Position numbers and translations under genes: made by a program. Shown one piece after another: positions 42,262-51,878 of a DNA stretch of 64,000 nt. The stretch spans positions 1 through 64,000 of the forward strand of contig DAVY01000020.1 of the NCBI GenBank assembly GCA_002505775.1. Direction: 5' to 3'. The notes under the pieces are model-generated. The model did no database searches. It was not told where the DNA came from and worked only from the letters and a program-made list of their open reading frames with translations. The stretch's first letter is position 1. Each line of letters starts with the position of its first letter. The stretch is from Euryarchaeota archaeon UBA130. GTDB lineage: Archaea > Thermoplasmatota > Poseidoniia > Poseidoniales > Thalassarchaeaceae.

Positions 42262-43587
42262 GTGCCAGGTCAGATAACTAAAAAACAAATTGAATCAATG
42301 AGAGCGGAATTTGATGGTGACCCATCAGCCAAGGTAGCTCAGAACGCAGTAACCGGGAACAATGTGGCGTCGGTATCACTTCGTAGGGATCTAGTTCAGG
42401 AAGTAGACTTCACGTTCAGTACCAAGCTGGATGATTGGAAGGCGACAAATCAGAAGAGCAGTGGAAGATGCTGGTTGTTCGCAACATTGAATCTTTTCCG
42501 GCCCGGTACGATGAAGAAGATGAATGTGAAGGAGTTTGAGTTTAGTCAGGCGCACATCCACTTCTGGGACAAGTTTGAACGTTCAAATCACTTTCTAGAA
42601 GCTATCATCGAGACATCAGACAGGGCCGTTGATGACAGGACGATTCACTTCTTGCTATCGGACCCGATTGGTGATGGTGGCCAGTGGAATATGGCAATGA
42701 ACCTCATCAGGAAGCATGGACTAGTCCCTAAGTCGGCTTATCCAGAGTCAAATAGCAGTAGCTCTACAAGATGGATGAACTCTATTCTGAAGGACATACT
42801 GAGAAGCACGGCTAGTGAGCTCCGAGAAATTATCGGTTCTGGAGGTACCGTGGAAGATGCTAGGACTCACAAGGAGTCGAGGATGAAGGACATTTGGAGA
42901 GTTCTATGCATACACCTCGGGACGCCTCCGGAGAGTTTCGATTGGCAGTGGAGAGACAAAGACAAAGAGTTCCACCGAAGGGGAAAGATCACACCAAAGG
43001 AATTCGCTGAGGAGTTTGTTGATATTGACTGGGAAGACTACGTCTGCATAGTCAACGATCCAAGAAACGAGTATTACCGGACTTACACGGTGGAATATCT
43101 ACAGAACGTTGCTGGGGGCCCTCCTGTGGTTTACCTTAACGTACCCAGCGATGAAATGAAATCGATAACACAGAAGATTCTCGAAGACGGCCTGCCAGTG
43201 TGGATGGGTTGTGATGTCGGGAAGCAGATGGATAGGAAGAGAGGGCTTTGGGATGCCAATCTGTTTGAGACAAATGAGCTGTATGGAGTTGATTACGGGA
43301 TGAGCAAGGCGGACCGGCTGAGGTACGGACAGACCATGATGACGCATGCGATGCTATTCACGGGGGTGGATGTCGTCGATGGTAAACCAAGGCGATGGAG
43401 AGTCGAGAACTCGTGGGGGGATGACTCTGGGGAGAAGGGATTCTACACAATGAATGATAGTTGGTATGACGAGCATATGTTCGAAATAGCAACTGCAAGG
43501 AAGTACCTTAGCGAAAAGATGCTTGATGGACTCGAGACCGAGCCAACGGTTCTGGATGCATGGGACCCAATGGGGTCATTAGCCTAG
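42262..43587 (+). CDS. bleomycin hydrolase/PepC-type C1B cysteine peptidase
   Basis: 441 aa, the family's usual length. Active-site Cys in NQKSSGRCWLFATLN (~71), His in MMTHAMLFTGVD (~362), Asn in VENSWGDDSGEKGFY (~379). Ends in DPMGSLA; the C-terminal residue occupies the active-site cleft in relatives, giving aminopeptidase action. The family is eukaryotic and bacterial; an archaeal copy suggests transfer. The start at 42262 (GTG) gives MPGQITKKQIE. The stop directly abuts the uS10 stop. Confidence 0.92.
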   Translation: MPGQITKKQIESMRAEFDGDPSAKVAQNAVTGNNVASVSLRRDLVQEVDFTFSTKLDDWKATNQKSSGRCWLFATLNLFRPGTMKKMNVKEFEFSQAHIHFWDKFERSNHFLEAIIETSDRAVDDRTIHFLLSDPIGDGGQWNMAMNLIRKHGLVPKSAYPESNSSSSTRWMNSILKDILRSTASELREIIGSGGTVEDARTHKESRMKDIWRVLCIHLGTPPESFDWQWRDKDKEFHRRGKITPKEFAEEFVDIDWEDYVCIVNDPRNEYYRTYTVEYLQNVAGGPPVVYLNVPSDEMKSITQKILEDGLPVWMGCDVGKQMDRKRGLWDANLFETNELYGVDYGMSKADRLRYGQTMMTHAMLFTGVDVVDGKPRRWRVENSWGDDSGEKGFYTMNDSWYDEHMFEIATARKYLSEKMLDGLETEPTVLDAWDPMGSLA

Positions 43588-43917
43588 TTATCCAAGGTTC
43601 CTGAGTGAGAGCTCTATAGTCACTGAGTCGGGGATAGGAATCCTGAGGACCTTCCTCAGAGCCTTCTCGTCTCTGGATGTGTTGGTTACTAGTTCCAGAA
43701 GTCTCTTGTGGACTCTCATTTCCCAGTGATCCCAGGTCTCGGCACCTTCTCCGTCAGGGCTCTTCCTGCATGGCACCACGATTCTCCTGGTGGGCAGGGG
43801 TATTGGACCCCTCAGCTTGACTCCGGTCTCGTCAGAGATCGACTTTATCTGATCACAAACCTGGTTTACATCGGTATGGTTCTCTCCCGTCAGCCTGATA
43901 GTGGTGACGACGGGCAT
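43588..43917 (-). CDS. rps10: 30S ribosomal protein uS10
   Basis: 109 aa. TIRLTGENHTDVNQVCDQI, LRGPIPLPTRR and HWEMRVHKRLLEL are uS10 signatures; it sits directly downstream of EF-1alpha (16-nt gap) as in most archaea. Slightly longer than usual with an internal DGEGAETWDHW region. Confidence 0.95.
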   Translation of the reverse strand: MPVVTTIRLTGENHTDVNQVCDQIKSISDETGVKLRGPIPLPTRRIVVPCRKSPDGEGAETWDHWEMRVHKRLLELVTNTSRDEKALRKVLRIPIPDSVTIELSLRNLG

Positions 43918-43933
43918 TGATCATCACCTGTGT

Positions 43934-45217
43934 CTAAGCCTTCTTCTCGATAGCGATACACATTCCAGCGGCCACGGTCTTACCCATGTCACGGATAGCG
44001 AATCTGCAAAGCTCAGGGAAGTTGTCCTTGACCTCGATAGCCATTGGCTTGGTTGGCTGGAACCTGACGGTTGCTGCGTCTCCAGACTTTAGGAACGCTG
44101 GTGTCTCTCCGGTCTTTAGGTTCTTGATAAGCTCTACGAACCTGACTGCGACCTGTGCGGTGTGAGCGTGGAACACTGGGGTGTATCCTACGCCTATTGC
44201 CTTCGGAATCTCCATCATCTGGATGTTGCCGACGAATGTCTCATCGTGCCTGACGAAAACTGGCTCGCTTTCTCCGTATCCAGCAACGTCTCCTCTGCGA
44301 ATGTCAGTTGCTGCAAGACCACGTACGTTGAATCCGACGTTGTCACCAGGCTCAGCCTTGTCTACCATTGTGTGGTGCATCTCGATGCTCTTGACCTCAG
44401 CAGACTTCTGGCTTGGGTTGAAGATAACTGTCTTGCCTGTGTTGAGGACACCTGTCTCGATCTTACCGACCGGGACGGTCCCGATTCCGCTGATCTTGTA
44501 GACGTCCTGGATTGGCAGGCGGAGAGGCCTGTCTGTTGGCTTTGGTGGCATCTCGATAGCATCGATAGCCTCGAACAGAGTTGGGCCACTGTACCATGAT
44601 GTGTTCTCGCTCTTGTTGAAGACGTTGTCCCCGAGGAACGCGCTGCATGGTACGAAGGTGATCTCGTCCGGCTTGTAACCAGCGCCCTTCAGTAGTGTGC
44701 TAACTTCTGCGACAGTCTCGTTGTACTTGTCCTGGGACCAATCTACACCGCTGATGTCCATCTTGTTGACATTGACGATTAGCTGGCTTACTCCCAGAAC
44801 TCTAGCTAGGAAAGCGTGCTCCCTGGTCTGAGCGTTTACTCCGTCGTTAGCTGCGACGTTGAGAACCGCGGCGTCTGCCTGACTGGTGCCTGTGATCATG
44901 TTCTTGACGAAATCACGGTGCCCAGGAGCATCGATGATTGTGAAGTAATAGTTAGGTGTGTAGAACTCCTTGTGTGCGACATCGATGGTTATCCCACGTG
45001 CTCGCTCCTCCTTCAAGCCATCCATAACGTATGCTAGACCAAAACCGGCCTTTCCTGCCTCTGCAGCTAGCTTTTCGTTCTTCTCAATTACGTGCGCTTC
45101 TATGTGACCGCTGTCCAGAAGCAAACGACCGACTGTCGTTGACTTTCCGTGATCTACGTGCCCTACGAACACGATATTCAGATGCGGCTTACTCTTGTCT
45201 TCCCACTGTGAACCCAT
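43934..45217 (-). CDS. tuf: elongation factor 1-alpha
   Basis: 427 aa. GTPase delivering aminoacyl-tRNA. G1 [10 protein letters not shown]3 DAPGHRDF, G4 NKMD, SAFLGDN for G5, followed by domains II and III ([22 protein letters not shown]). The start is ATG 45217, with GAGGTG 6-7 nt upstream; an in-frame GTG 9 nt before is less likely. Promoter box upstream at 45265-45241. Confidence 0.97.
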   Translation of the reverse strand: MGSQWEDKSKPHLNIVFVGHVDHGKSTTVGRLLLDSGHIEAHVIEKNEKLAAEAGKAGFGLAYVMDGLKEERARGITIDVAHKEFYTPNYYFTIIDAPGHRDFVKNMITGTSQADAAVLNVAANDGVNAQTREHAFLARVLGVSQLIVNVNKMDISGVDWSQDKYNETVAEVSTLLKGAGYKPDEITFVPCSAFLGDNVFNKSENTSWYSGPTLFEAIDAIEMPPKPTDRPLRLPIQDVYKISGIGTVPVGKIETGVLNTGKTVIFNPSQKSAEVKSIEMHHTMVDKAEPGDNVGFNVRGLAATDIRRGDVAGYGESEPVFVRHDETFVGNIQMMEIPKAIGVGYTPVFHAHTAQVAVRFVELIKNLKTGETPAFLKSGDAATVRFQPTKPMAIEVKDNFPELCRFAIRDMGKTVAAGMCIAIEKKA

Positions 45218-45240
45218 ATTATACACCTCTAAGTGTGGCC

Positions 45241-45265
45241 CGCCGACCGAAGGGGCGTATATGAA
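45241..45265 (-). promoter_or_regulatory. promoter of EF-1alpha (TTCATATA + GGTCGGCG)
   Basis: On the minus strand TTCATATA (45265-45258) is followed by GGTCGGCG (45248-45241), with the same 14-nt register as in the plus-strand promoters. A predicted start near 45236 leaves a leader of about 19 nt carrying the GAGGTG ribosome-binding site. Confidence 0.7.
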
Positions 45266-45328
45266 TCGTTCCCCGGGGCCCGTATCCGTGTATGCCTACA
45301 CAAACGCGTTTCAGGATGCCGAAAACGG

Positions 45329-46525
45329 CTATCTATACTGGAGTTCCACTATGAAGTAGTTCACCTTGGTGGTATGCGTCTCCTCATTGACCAGATCCGC
45401 TGTCCAGTCCCCCGGTATGAAGCCCCTGACGGTAGACGCTCCAATTACTAACCAGACGCAATAGTCGTCCGACCCGCAGTCTCCTGCATTCCTGTTGTCA
45501 TTTGATAAGCCCGTTGAGTTCGCTATTTCTTCATCCGTGCCGTTGTATAGGTAGATGTCTAGCTTATTATCTGTTGTAGTGACAGGACCTCCGCCTATTC
45601 CCCCGCCCGCTTGGTCATCGTCCTGCTGTGGATAGTCAACCTTGGTTCTGAGGTATCTAATCCTGTCTTTCGTGTCCTCGTCATAAGTCACAGGGAATTC
45701 CCAAGTCATGATAATAGTGTCCTGTATCCTCCTGTCCATCTCAAAATCGCTCCATTTGCCTTGGTAGTTGACGTAGACTGTAGAGTCATCATAGTGAGTG
45801 AGTCCATTGTTATCTGTAACGGTGAGCCTGACGTCCCATGCTCCTGCAGGCCTCTCCTGCCACTCTACTGTCTCCCCGGTTGCATCAACATCGTTGTTTT
45901 CTATGCCATCTCCGTCAGAATCCGTGTTCCTGTCGAGATCCCATTCGTAACTAACGATATATTCCTCTGCATAACAATCTGGCTCGTCGGGATCACATCC
46001 TGCCCACGACGAGGAGCCATCCAGTAGGACTGTGACTGAAACCGAAACTTGCCTGTCATCTATTTCGTTCTCCTCGCAGACCCATACCATCACGAAGTCC
46101 CCATTGGGCGGGCTGTCTCCATCGCAGTTGTCGTCCTTGTTGGGTGTTATTTCAGCGTGGGGCTCTCTGGCTGATGAGTCAATTACCGAGATGAGCTTGC
46201 TGGTGGTTACCTCGTGGGTACCATCGCTTACGGCAAGCTTGGCGGAATACTCGCCAGGCTGAGCATAAGAGTGACTTGTTGTGAGACCGTTTCCAGTGTT
46301 TCCATCACCAAAGGTCCATGTGAAAGTCATGGGATCAGCATCGGGATCTGAGGACCCGACAGCACTGAACGTGATGCTATCTCCAGCCCTGACAGATCCG
46401 GAGGGGTCAATTGTCATGTTTGCAGTGGGAGGACTGTTGCTTCCAAGAACATCCATACAGCCGGCCAGTGAAGTGAAAATCATCATCAAGACCATCAACA
46501 GGCCCGCAGACTTGCCCCCTCTCAT
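45329..46525 (-). CDS. PKD-domain lipoprotein
   Basis: 398 aa from ATG 46525 (an upstream ATG at 46555 is possible). Signal peptide with lipobox SLAGC. Residues ~35-110 are a PKD domain (FTWTFGDGNTGNGLTTSHSYAQPGEY), then a larger region with further Ig-like stretches containing SWAGCDPDEPDC and YEWDLDRNTDSDGDG. Probably extracellular; may mediate adhesion or polymer binding. Function unknown. Confidence 0.8.
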   Translation of the reverse strand: MRGGKSAGLLMVLMMIFTSLAGCMDVLGSNSPPTANMTIDPSGSVRAGDSITFSAVGSSDPDADPMTFTWTFGDGNTGNGLTTSHSYAQPGEYSAKLAVSDGTHEVTTSKLISVIDSSAREPHAEITPNKDDNCDGDSPPNGDFVMVWVCEENEIDDRQVSVSVTVLLDGSSSWAGCDPDEPDCYAEEYIVSYEWDLDRNTDSDGDGIENNDVDATGETVEWQERPAGAWDVRLTVTDNNGLTHYDDSTVYVNYQGKWSDFEMDRRIQDTIIMTWEFPVTYDEDTKDRIRYLRTKVDYPQQDDDQAGGGIGGGPVTTTDNKLDIYLYNGTDEEIANSTGLSNDNRNAGDCGSDDYCVWLVIGASTVRGFIPGDWTADLVNEETHTTKVNYFIVELQYR

Positions 46526-46570
46526 GGACACCGCTGGGAAGTCGTATGAAATCAACCCTACGATAAGATG

Positions 46571-49192
46571 CTAGAAGTCTAGGAGGCTCTTCTGGCCCTT
46601 GGGCCTGGCTCCATCCAATAGCTCCTTCTCCCCCTGTCCGAAAGCCTCTGTTACTCTCCCGAGGGATTTGGCAAGGCGCTTGGCGTAGTAGTCTGTATCG
46701 TATTCGGGTGGTTCACCACCGATTTCGTCAACGAGCCATGCCTTGACTCCGAGCTTCTTGTCACCACCCTCTGGCTTCGTGATTACGTATCCTACCTTCA
46801 TTCCGGGTGTGAATTGAAGTCCTGCTGCGATTCTTTGCTTGGCGGCTCTTACATACGGCAGGCCATCAGGATTAGCGTAGACACTGTCAAAGTCCCATTC
46901 GTTCTTCTTTGAATTCCACTTGCCTTTGCATGATCGACTGATTACCAGTCTAGATGGGTCGACATCTCCACTACGAACCTCGTCGATCGCTAACTTCGTC
47001 ATATCTACAGCTCCTTCTGTGTTCCCATCGAGGAGCATCTCGAACATCTCTGTCATTGTCTCGGATAGTAAATCGAAAGAGTCGGTCCTCCTCACCTCAT
47101 AGCCTCTAATCAGCATCTCTTCCCTAGGCCACACTACTCTTCCAACATACCTCTTTTTGGCACCATGGCTGAAGAATGCGGAAAGTGCTGTCTCGAATTC
47201 TAGCTCAGCTCCCTCCCTGGTGAATCTACTCGCCAGCTCATGCCCGAACTCCAAGGTCTCTTCTCTTGCCTTGTTCCATTCCTTCGAGACCATGGGGTCT
47301 TCGGATCGGTTCGTCGGAGCTCCTGAGTCCACTGGTGACTTCACGAAAATCGAGTCTGTGTCGGAGTAAATGACGTCGTTACCGCCTTCCTCGACTTGTG
47401 ATATTATCGCTTTGATGTTGTGTCTAGCCCATTCGGTTATGCTAGCTCCCAAGTCTGGGTGAGTGAACCTGTAGAAACTAGACGCAAATACCCCATAGAA
47501 TGAATTCATCAGTATTTTTACCGCATACTGCAGTTGGTCTAGTAAAAAGGCCTCGACTGGATCATTTCCCTCTTGTGCCTCCTCCATGCCCCTCTTGTAA
47601 AGGTCCCTCTTTTCCATTAAGTCCTCCAAAAGCCTGGGGACTAGACCGTTCATATCCTCCTTTGATTTGTATCTAGTTCCAGTTGTTGGGGAAACACTGT
47701 GTGATTTGTCCTCATCTCCATCAGTTACCAGGGTGGTGGAGCAAATGTTGTTGCTTATCATTATGGAGGGGTACATGGATTTGAAGTCAAGAACGACTAC
47801 CCATGGCTCCATTCCTGGCTCGACCTCATGCACGTAGCCTCCTGCAATCTGATCTCTCTTCCTAGGTCCTGCATTTGTCATTGGTACTGCTATCAACTCC
47901 TTGTCTGCCAGTCTCATGACCAATGAGTCAATCCACTGGCTGGTGGTGCCATTCGCGGCTGTCTCCACTGCAGTAAGTGAAACTGATGCAAGGGCCTCCT
48001 TTCTTGCTATGGCCTTGAGATGTCCTAGAATATCTAGGGGGAGATGAGTGTCTCTGACGCAGTACTCCATCACCACATCGGGCCTAGCGGCCCATTCCTC
48101 GTCCATCTTACTCGCATCCACATCGAGCTTTCTCATGTCCTCGTTCTCAGGCCATAGAAGCTGCGATACGTACCTTAGTGACTCCCTTTGTGGCCTCAGA
48201 GTCTGTCGGGCCTGCCACCATGCATCCATGGGGATTCTTCCGGGAATTCTCCAGACCCTATTTTGTTGCCTGGTTGGGAAAATTCGTTTCCCCTCACCTT
48301 CTTTCATGGGAACTCTGCCCCAACCGAACAGAGGTGATCTGCTATACTTCGGCCTTGGGGAGATTGCCTCGGCCCTCTCCTCCATTCTTGGAAGGTCGAA
48401 ATTATCGATGTTGTACCCTGTGACGAAGTCTGGATCTTGCTCTCTGACGAGGGTAGTTAGCCCCTCCATAATTTCCCTCTCTTCGCCTCTGAACTGGTGC
48501 TCCGAACGCTCCCCAGCACGATCTATTACCGCAGCTGCACATAGTATGCGATTAGTGGCAATGCTTGTCTCGAGGTCGAAAGAAAAAGTAACGAAGGGGG
48601 CGGGAAAGGGATCGGTTCTGGATAATCCTTGGAGATTGCAGGAAAGTATCATGTCAACCGGGTATATTCCAGACCCGCCCTCTTTCACTACGGTTTCTTC
48701 AACTGAGGATGGGTCAGTATTAGAGCTGTTTTTTACTGCATCTGGTGCTCTTTCGCCCGCCCAAAGAACCTCCCCTCTCGCATTGATGTGTGGCCCTAAG
48801 TCCAGATCCAGCATTAGGCGGTTCTGGAACGGTATATCTGCGCTGGTGACTTCCCAGTCCTCCAGCTTCTTCCTGAGTCTCCTCACTGAGTAAGGCTGAT
48901 CTGCGTAGACCCTCCAATGCCTCTTGACACCATGCCTAGTCCACTTCATGACTGGTTCTGATACTTCCATTACCTCGGTGATTTCCCTTACAGACTCTAG
49001 GTCTGGAACGTATTCGTGGTCAGGTGGTCCTCGCACTGCGATATCGAAGTATGGACGTAGACCGTGGACCAGTAGCAGGACGGAATGGCCTTCCTCGGCT
49101 CTGCACCATAGCTCGACAACAGTTCTTGGGGAAGGCGAGTCTATTGATTGATAGGAGCCGGACACGATGCACATCTTACCCTCCCACTCCAT
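46571..49192 (-). CDS. polB: family B DNA polymerase
   Basis: 873 aa from ATG 49192. Exonuclease motifs FSFDLETS (~202), VTGYNIDNFDLP and YCVRDTHLPLD; polymerase motifs A DFKSMYPSI (~470), B KILMNSFYGVFAS and C YSDTDSI (~609). The C-terminus KGQKSLLDF fits a PIP box (QxxLxxF) for PCNA binding. It is the replicative/repair polymerase typical of euryarchaea. No intein is visible. Confidence 0.96.
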   Translation of the reverse strand: MEWEGKMCIVSGSYQSIDSPSPRTVVELWCRAEEGHSVLLLVHGLRPYFDIAVRGPPDHEYVPDLESVREITEVMEVSEPVMKWTRHGVKRHWRVYADQPYSVRRLRKKLEDWEVTSADIPFQNRLMLDLDLGPHINARGEVLWAGERAPDAVKNSSNTDPSSVEETVVKEGGSGIYPVDMILSCNLQGLSRTDPFPAPFVTFSFDLETSIATNRILCAAAVIDRAGERSEHQFRGEEREIMEGLTTLVREQDPDFVTGYNIDNFDLPRMEERAEAISPRPKYSRSPLFGWGRVPMKEGEGKRIFPTRQQNRVWRIPGRIPMDAWWQARQTLRPQRESLRYVSQLLWPENEDMRKLDVDASKMDEEWAARPDVVMEYCVRDTHLPLDILGHLKAIARKEALASVSLTAVETAANGTTSQWIDSLVMRLADKELIAVPMTNAGPRKRDQIAGGYVHEVEPGMEPWVVVLDFKSMYPSIMISNNICSTTLVTDGDEDKSHSVSPTTGTRYKSKEDMNGLVPRLLEDLMEKRDLYKRGMEEAQEGNDPVEAFLLDQLQYAVKILMNSFYGVFASSFYRFTHPDLGASITEWARHNIKAIISQVEEGGNDVIYSDTDSIFVKSPVDSGAPTNRSEDPMVSKEWNKAREETLEFGHELASRFTREGAELEFETALSAFFSHGAKKRYVGRVVWPREEMLIRGYEVRRTDSFDLLSETMTEMFEMLLDGNTEGAVDMTKLAIDEVRSGDVDPSRLVISRSCKGKWNSKKNEWDFDSVYANPDGLPYVRAAKQRIAAGLQFTPGMKVGYVITKPEGGDKKLGVKAWLVDEIGGEPPEYDTDYYAKRLAKSLGRVTEAFGQGEKELLDGARPKGQKSLLDF

Positions 49193-49327
49193 CCGCATGC
49201 CTCGCTGTCAGGGGATAACACACGGTCTTCAAAGTATGTACTGAAGTGCCACCATATCAAAGATAGGAGAGGCTGCGTGCGTAATCGTTGAAAGCCGGCT
49301 TGCTTCCGTGGAGGCAGGGGACTGACA

Positions 49328-50356
49328 GTGCTAGACGAAAGTGAACCGGTGGTCGACTGGGATTCTCTCACTTTCAGCTTCACGAAGACAGACAGGATGT
49401 ACCTCTCCAAATGCGAGCTGGGAGGAGAGTGGGCTGTCGGTTCAATGATGGACTTCGAGGATCTGGTGATATCTCCTGCGGCTGGAGTCCTCAATTACGG
49501 ACAGGGCCTCTTTGAGGGGATGAAGGCCCAGCGGGCTTCAGACGGAAGTATCGTTCTCTTCAGGCCAGATAGGAATGCCAAGAGAGCGCAAGAGGGGGCG
49601 ATGAGACTTGGTATGCCCCCTGTGCCTGAGGAGATTTTCTTGGATGCGGTCATCAAGACCGTACGGGAGAATTCCAGATGGGTTCCACCAATGGGCAAGG
49701 GCGCTCTCTACATCAGGCCCCTACTTATGGGGAGTGGGCCAATCCTAGGAGTCGCTCCAGCCCCTGAGTACACATTCTTGGTATTCACCTCTCCCGTTGG
49801 ACCATACTTCAAAGGGGGGATTACTCCGACCTCTCTCAGAGTATCGGATAGGTTCCACAGAGCGGCTCCCGGTGGGTCAGGAGGAGTGAAGGCCATTGGA
49901 AACTACGCACCCGGGATGATACCCTCCAAGATGGCAAAGAAAGAAGGGTATTCAGAGATTATCTACTTGGACGCGGTAAATCATAGGTACATCGAAGAAG
50001 TAGGGGCCGCGAACTTCTTCTGCGTAAAGGATGGAGTCATCTCGACGCCTGAATTAACGGGAACAATTCTTCCCGGGGTGACTCGGGCATCAATAATCGA
50101 GCTTGCTATGGCACGGGGCTATGAAGTGAGGGAAGAGAAGGTCGATGTGGAGTATGCGATGAGTGCTGATGAGTGCTTCTGCGTGGGAACAGCGGCCGTA
50201 GTGTCCTCTATAGGGAAAATCCAGTATGGGGAGAGGGTAAAAGAGTACTATGGCGGGGAAGTTGGGCCGGTAACTAGGGAGCTATACGAGAATCTCACGG
50301 CGATACAGCAGAAGCGCTCTCCTGATGAATTTGGATGGATTGTAGACGTCGAATGA
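49328..50356 (+). CDS. ilvE: branched-chain amino acid aminotransferase
   Basis: 342 aa, PLP fold type IV, eukaryotic/mitochondrial-like BCAT subgroup. Substrate region YGQGLFEGMKA, PLP Lys in GGVKAIGNYAP (~190), IYLDAVNHRYIEEVGAANFF, and GTILPGVTR. The length matches BCAT. Start GTG 49328. It acts in Leu, Ile and Val synthesis and degradation. Confidence 0.95.
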   Translation: MLDESEPVVDWDSLTFSFTKTDRMYLSKCELGGEWAVGSMMDFEDLVISPAAGVLNYGQGLFEGMKAQRASDGSIVLFRPDRNAKRAQEGAMRLGMPPVPEEIFLDAVIKTVRENSRWVPPMGKGALYIRPLLMGSGPILGVAPAPEYTFLVFTSPVGPYFKGGITPTSLRVSDRFHRAAPGGSGGVKAIGNYAPGMIPSKMAKKEGYSEIIYLDAVNHRYIEEVGAANFFCVKDGVISTPELTGTILPGVTRASIIELAMARGYEVREEKVDVEYAMSADECFCVGTAAVVSSIGKIQYGERVKEYYGGEVGPVTRELYENLTAIQQKRSPDEFGWIVDVE

Positions 50357-50405
50357 GAAAACTCACCGGGGCAACATAATTGTGCATAAACCAAGTCGAC
50401 CAAAC

Positions 50406-51878
50406 ATGAAGGTGGGCTCTCTCCTAGTCGTTCTGATGATGGTTTTAGTCCCTGCAACCGGTTGTATCCACACCAATGACGGCGGTAGTCCGAATAATAT
50501 TGAGGACGAGGGCGAAACCAGAGTCTTCGTCACTGGCCCAGATGGAATGGATTTGGGTCTCCCGCCTGTGCAAATGGAGTTCGTATTCAGTGATGTTGGG
50601 GAGGACGGAGCTGAGCCCAGCATTGGAATAACCTCCAGTGGTTGCATATTCTTCATTGCATTTGAGAAGGTCATGAGGTCTTGTGACTACGGGCAATCAT
50701 GGGAGGAGGTGACTGGCCCAGAGTGCTCTTTCACCACCAGTGATCCATACGGGTGGGTGGACCCTGTGACGGACAGGATATTCAACGTCCAGATGCAGGG
50801 TCTAGAGACTTCTTGGATTTGCTGGAGTGATGACGACGGAGAGAGCTGGTTGGGAAATCCTCACGACTCTGGCACAACCCCTCTGAATGACCATATTAAG
50901 CTAGCAACGGGGCCTTGGACTAGTAGCGGATATGGGATAGGTGGATCGATTTCACAGTCATTCTACGATCAGGCAGTCTACTACTGCTACAACAAGGGAG
51001 TGGGGATTTTCTGCTTCACGAGCTTTGACGGGGGTGCCACGTTCGAGGCTGGAGGGCAGATCTTCGGTCTTGCAACGTCAAATGGTGGCCTACACGGGGC
51101 GATAACTAGCGCTCCCGATGGGACCGTCTACGTAACCCCGAGAGTTGAAACTCCCACTGTGATTGTCTCCAAAGATAACGGATTCAGCTGGGACGAATAC
51201 ACCATGGGCGAGGACGTAGGGACACCTTATCCACGCAAGAACTCGGAAGTCGCGACTGATACCCAGTCCAATGCATACCATATCTGGACGGGTGGTGATG
51301 AGGGGGTGTATATGTCCAGAAGTATAGACTCAGGGGAGAGCTGGGAGCAAACTAGCATCAGGATAAGTCCGATAGAGGTTATCTCTACGACGTTCCCCCA
51401 AGTCGATGCAGGAGACCCTGGTAGGATAGCAATAACATACCTGGGAAGTGAAAATTCAAGCGAGTTGGGGGAGCCTGATATAGATGGAGAAAATTGGACT
51501 GGGAACGCCCATTACGCCACCACAAACGTCAGTTATCACCTCTACATTACACTCAGTCTGAACGCACTGGATCCATCTCCCACGTTCTACACCTACAGAG
51601 TCACGGATGACCCAGTTCAAATCGGCAGTATCTGCCTAAACAGCGGAGACTGTAGGGATATTGGAGGGTCCAACAGAAATCTGCTTGATTTCAATGACCT
51701 GCATATAGACAGGGAAGGGAGGGTCTTCGTGGCTTTTGCAGATGGTTGCACAGACTCGTGCGCTTCGGATTCGAACTCCACTGCGGAGGACTCCCGTAGT
51801 AGACGGGGTTCTGTTTACTTCCTTGGCAGTGGACCAAGCCTGTACGATTCAGTGGGCCTCATGGAAATGCCGTTCTGA
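50406..51878 (+). CDS. Asp-box (BNR) repeat lipoprotein
   Basis: 490 aa from ATG 50406. Lipobox PATGC. At least five Asp boxes of SxDxGxSW type (SCDYGQSWE, SDDDGESWL, SFDGGATFE, SKDNGFSWD, SIDSGESWE) indicate a beta-propeller like sialidases, but the catalytic Arg/Asp/Tyr set of sialidases is not evident. Likely binds or modifies an extracellular glycan; inference. The stop directly abuts that of the antiporter. Confidence 0.82.
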   Translation: MKVGSLLVVLMMVLVPATGCIHTNDGGSPNNIEDEGETRVFVTGPDGMDLGLPPVQMEFVFSDVGEDGAEPSIGITSSGCIFFIAFEKVMRSCDYGQSWEEVTGPECSFTTSDPYGWVDPVTDRIFNVQMQGLETSWICWSDDDGESWLGNPHDSGTTPLNDHIKLATGPWTSSGYGIGGSISQSFYDQAVYYCYNKGVGIFCFTSFDGGATFEAGGQIFGLATSNGGLHGAITSAPDGTVYVTPRVETPTVIVSKDNGFSWDEYTMGEDVGTPYPRKNSEVATDTQSNAYHIWTGGDEGVYMSRSIDSGESWEQTSIRISPIEVISTTFPQVDAGDPGRIAITYLGSENSSELGEPDIDGENWTGNAHYATTNVSYHLYITLSLNALDPSPTFYTYRVTDDPVQIGSICLNSGDCRDIGGSNRNLLDFNDLHIDREGRVFVAFADGCTDSCASDSNSTAEDSRSRRGSVYFLGSGPSLYDSVGLMEMPF

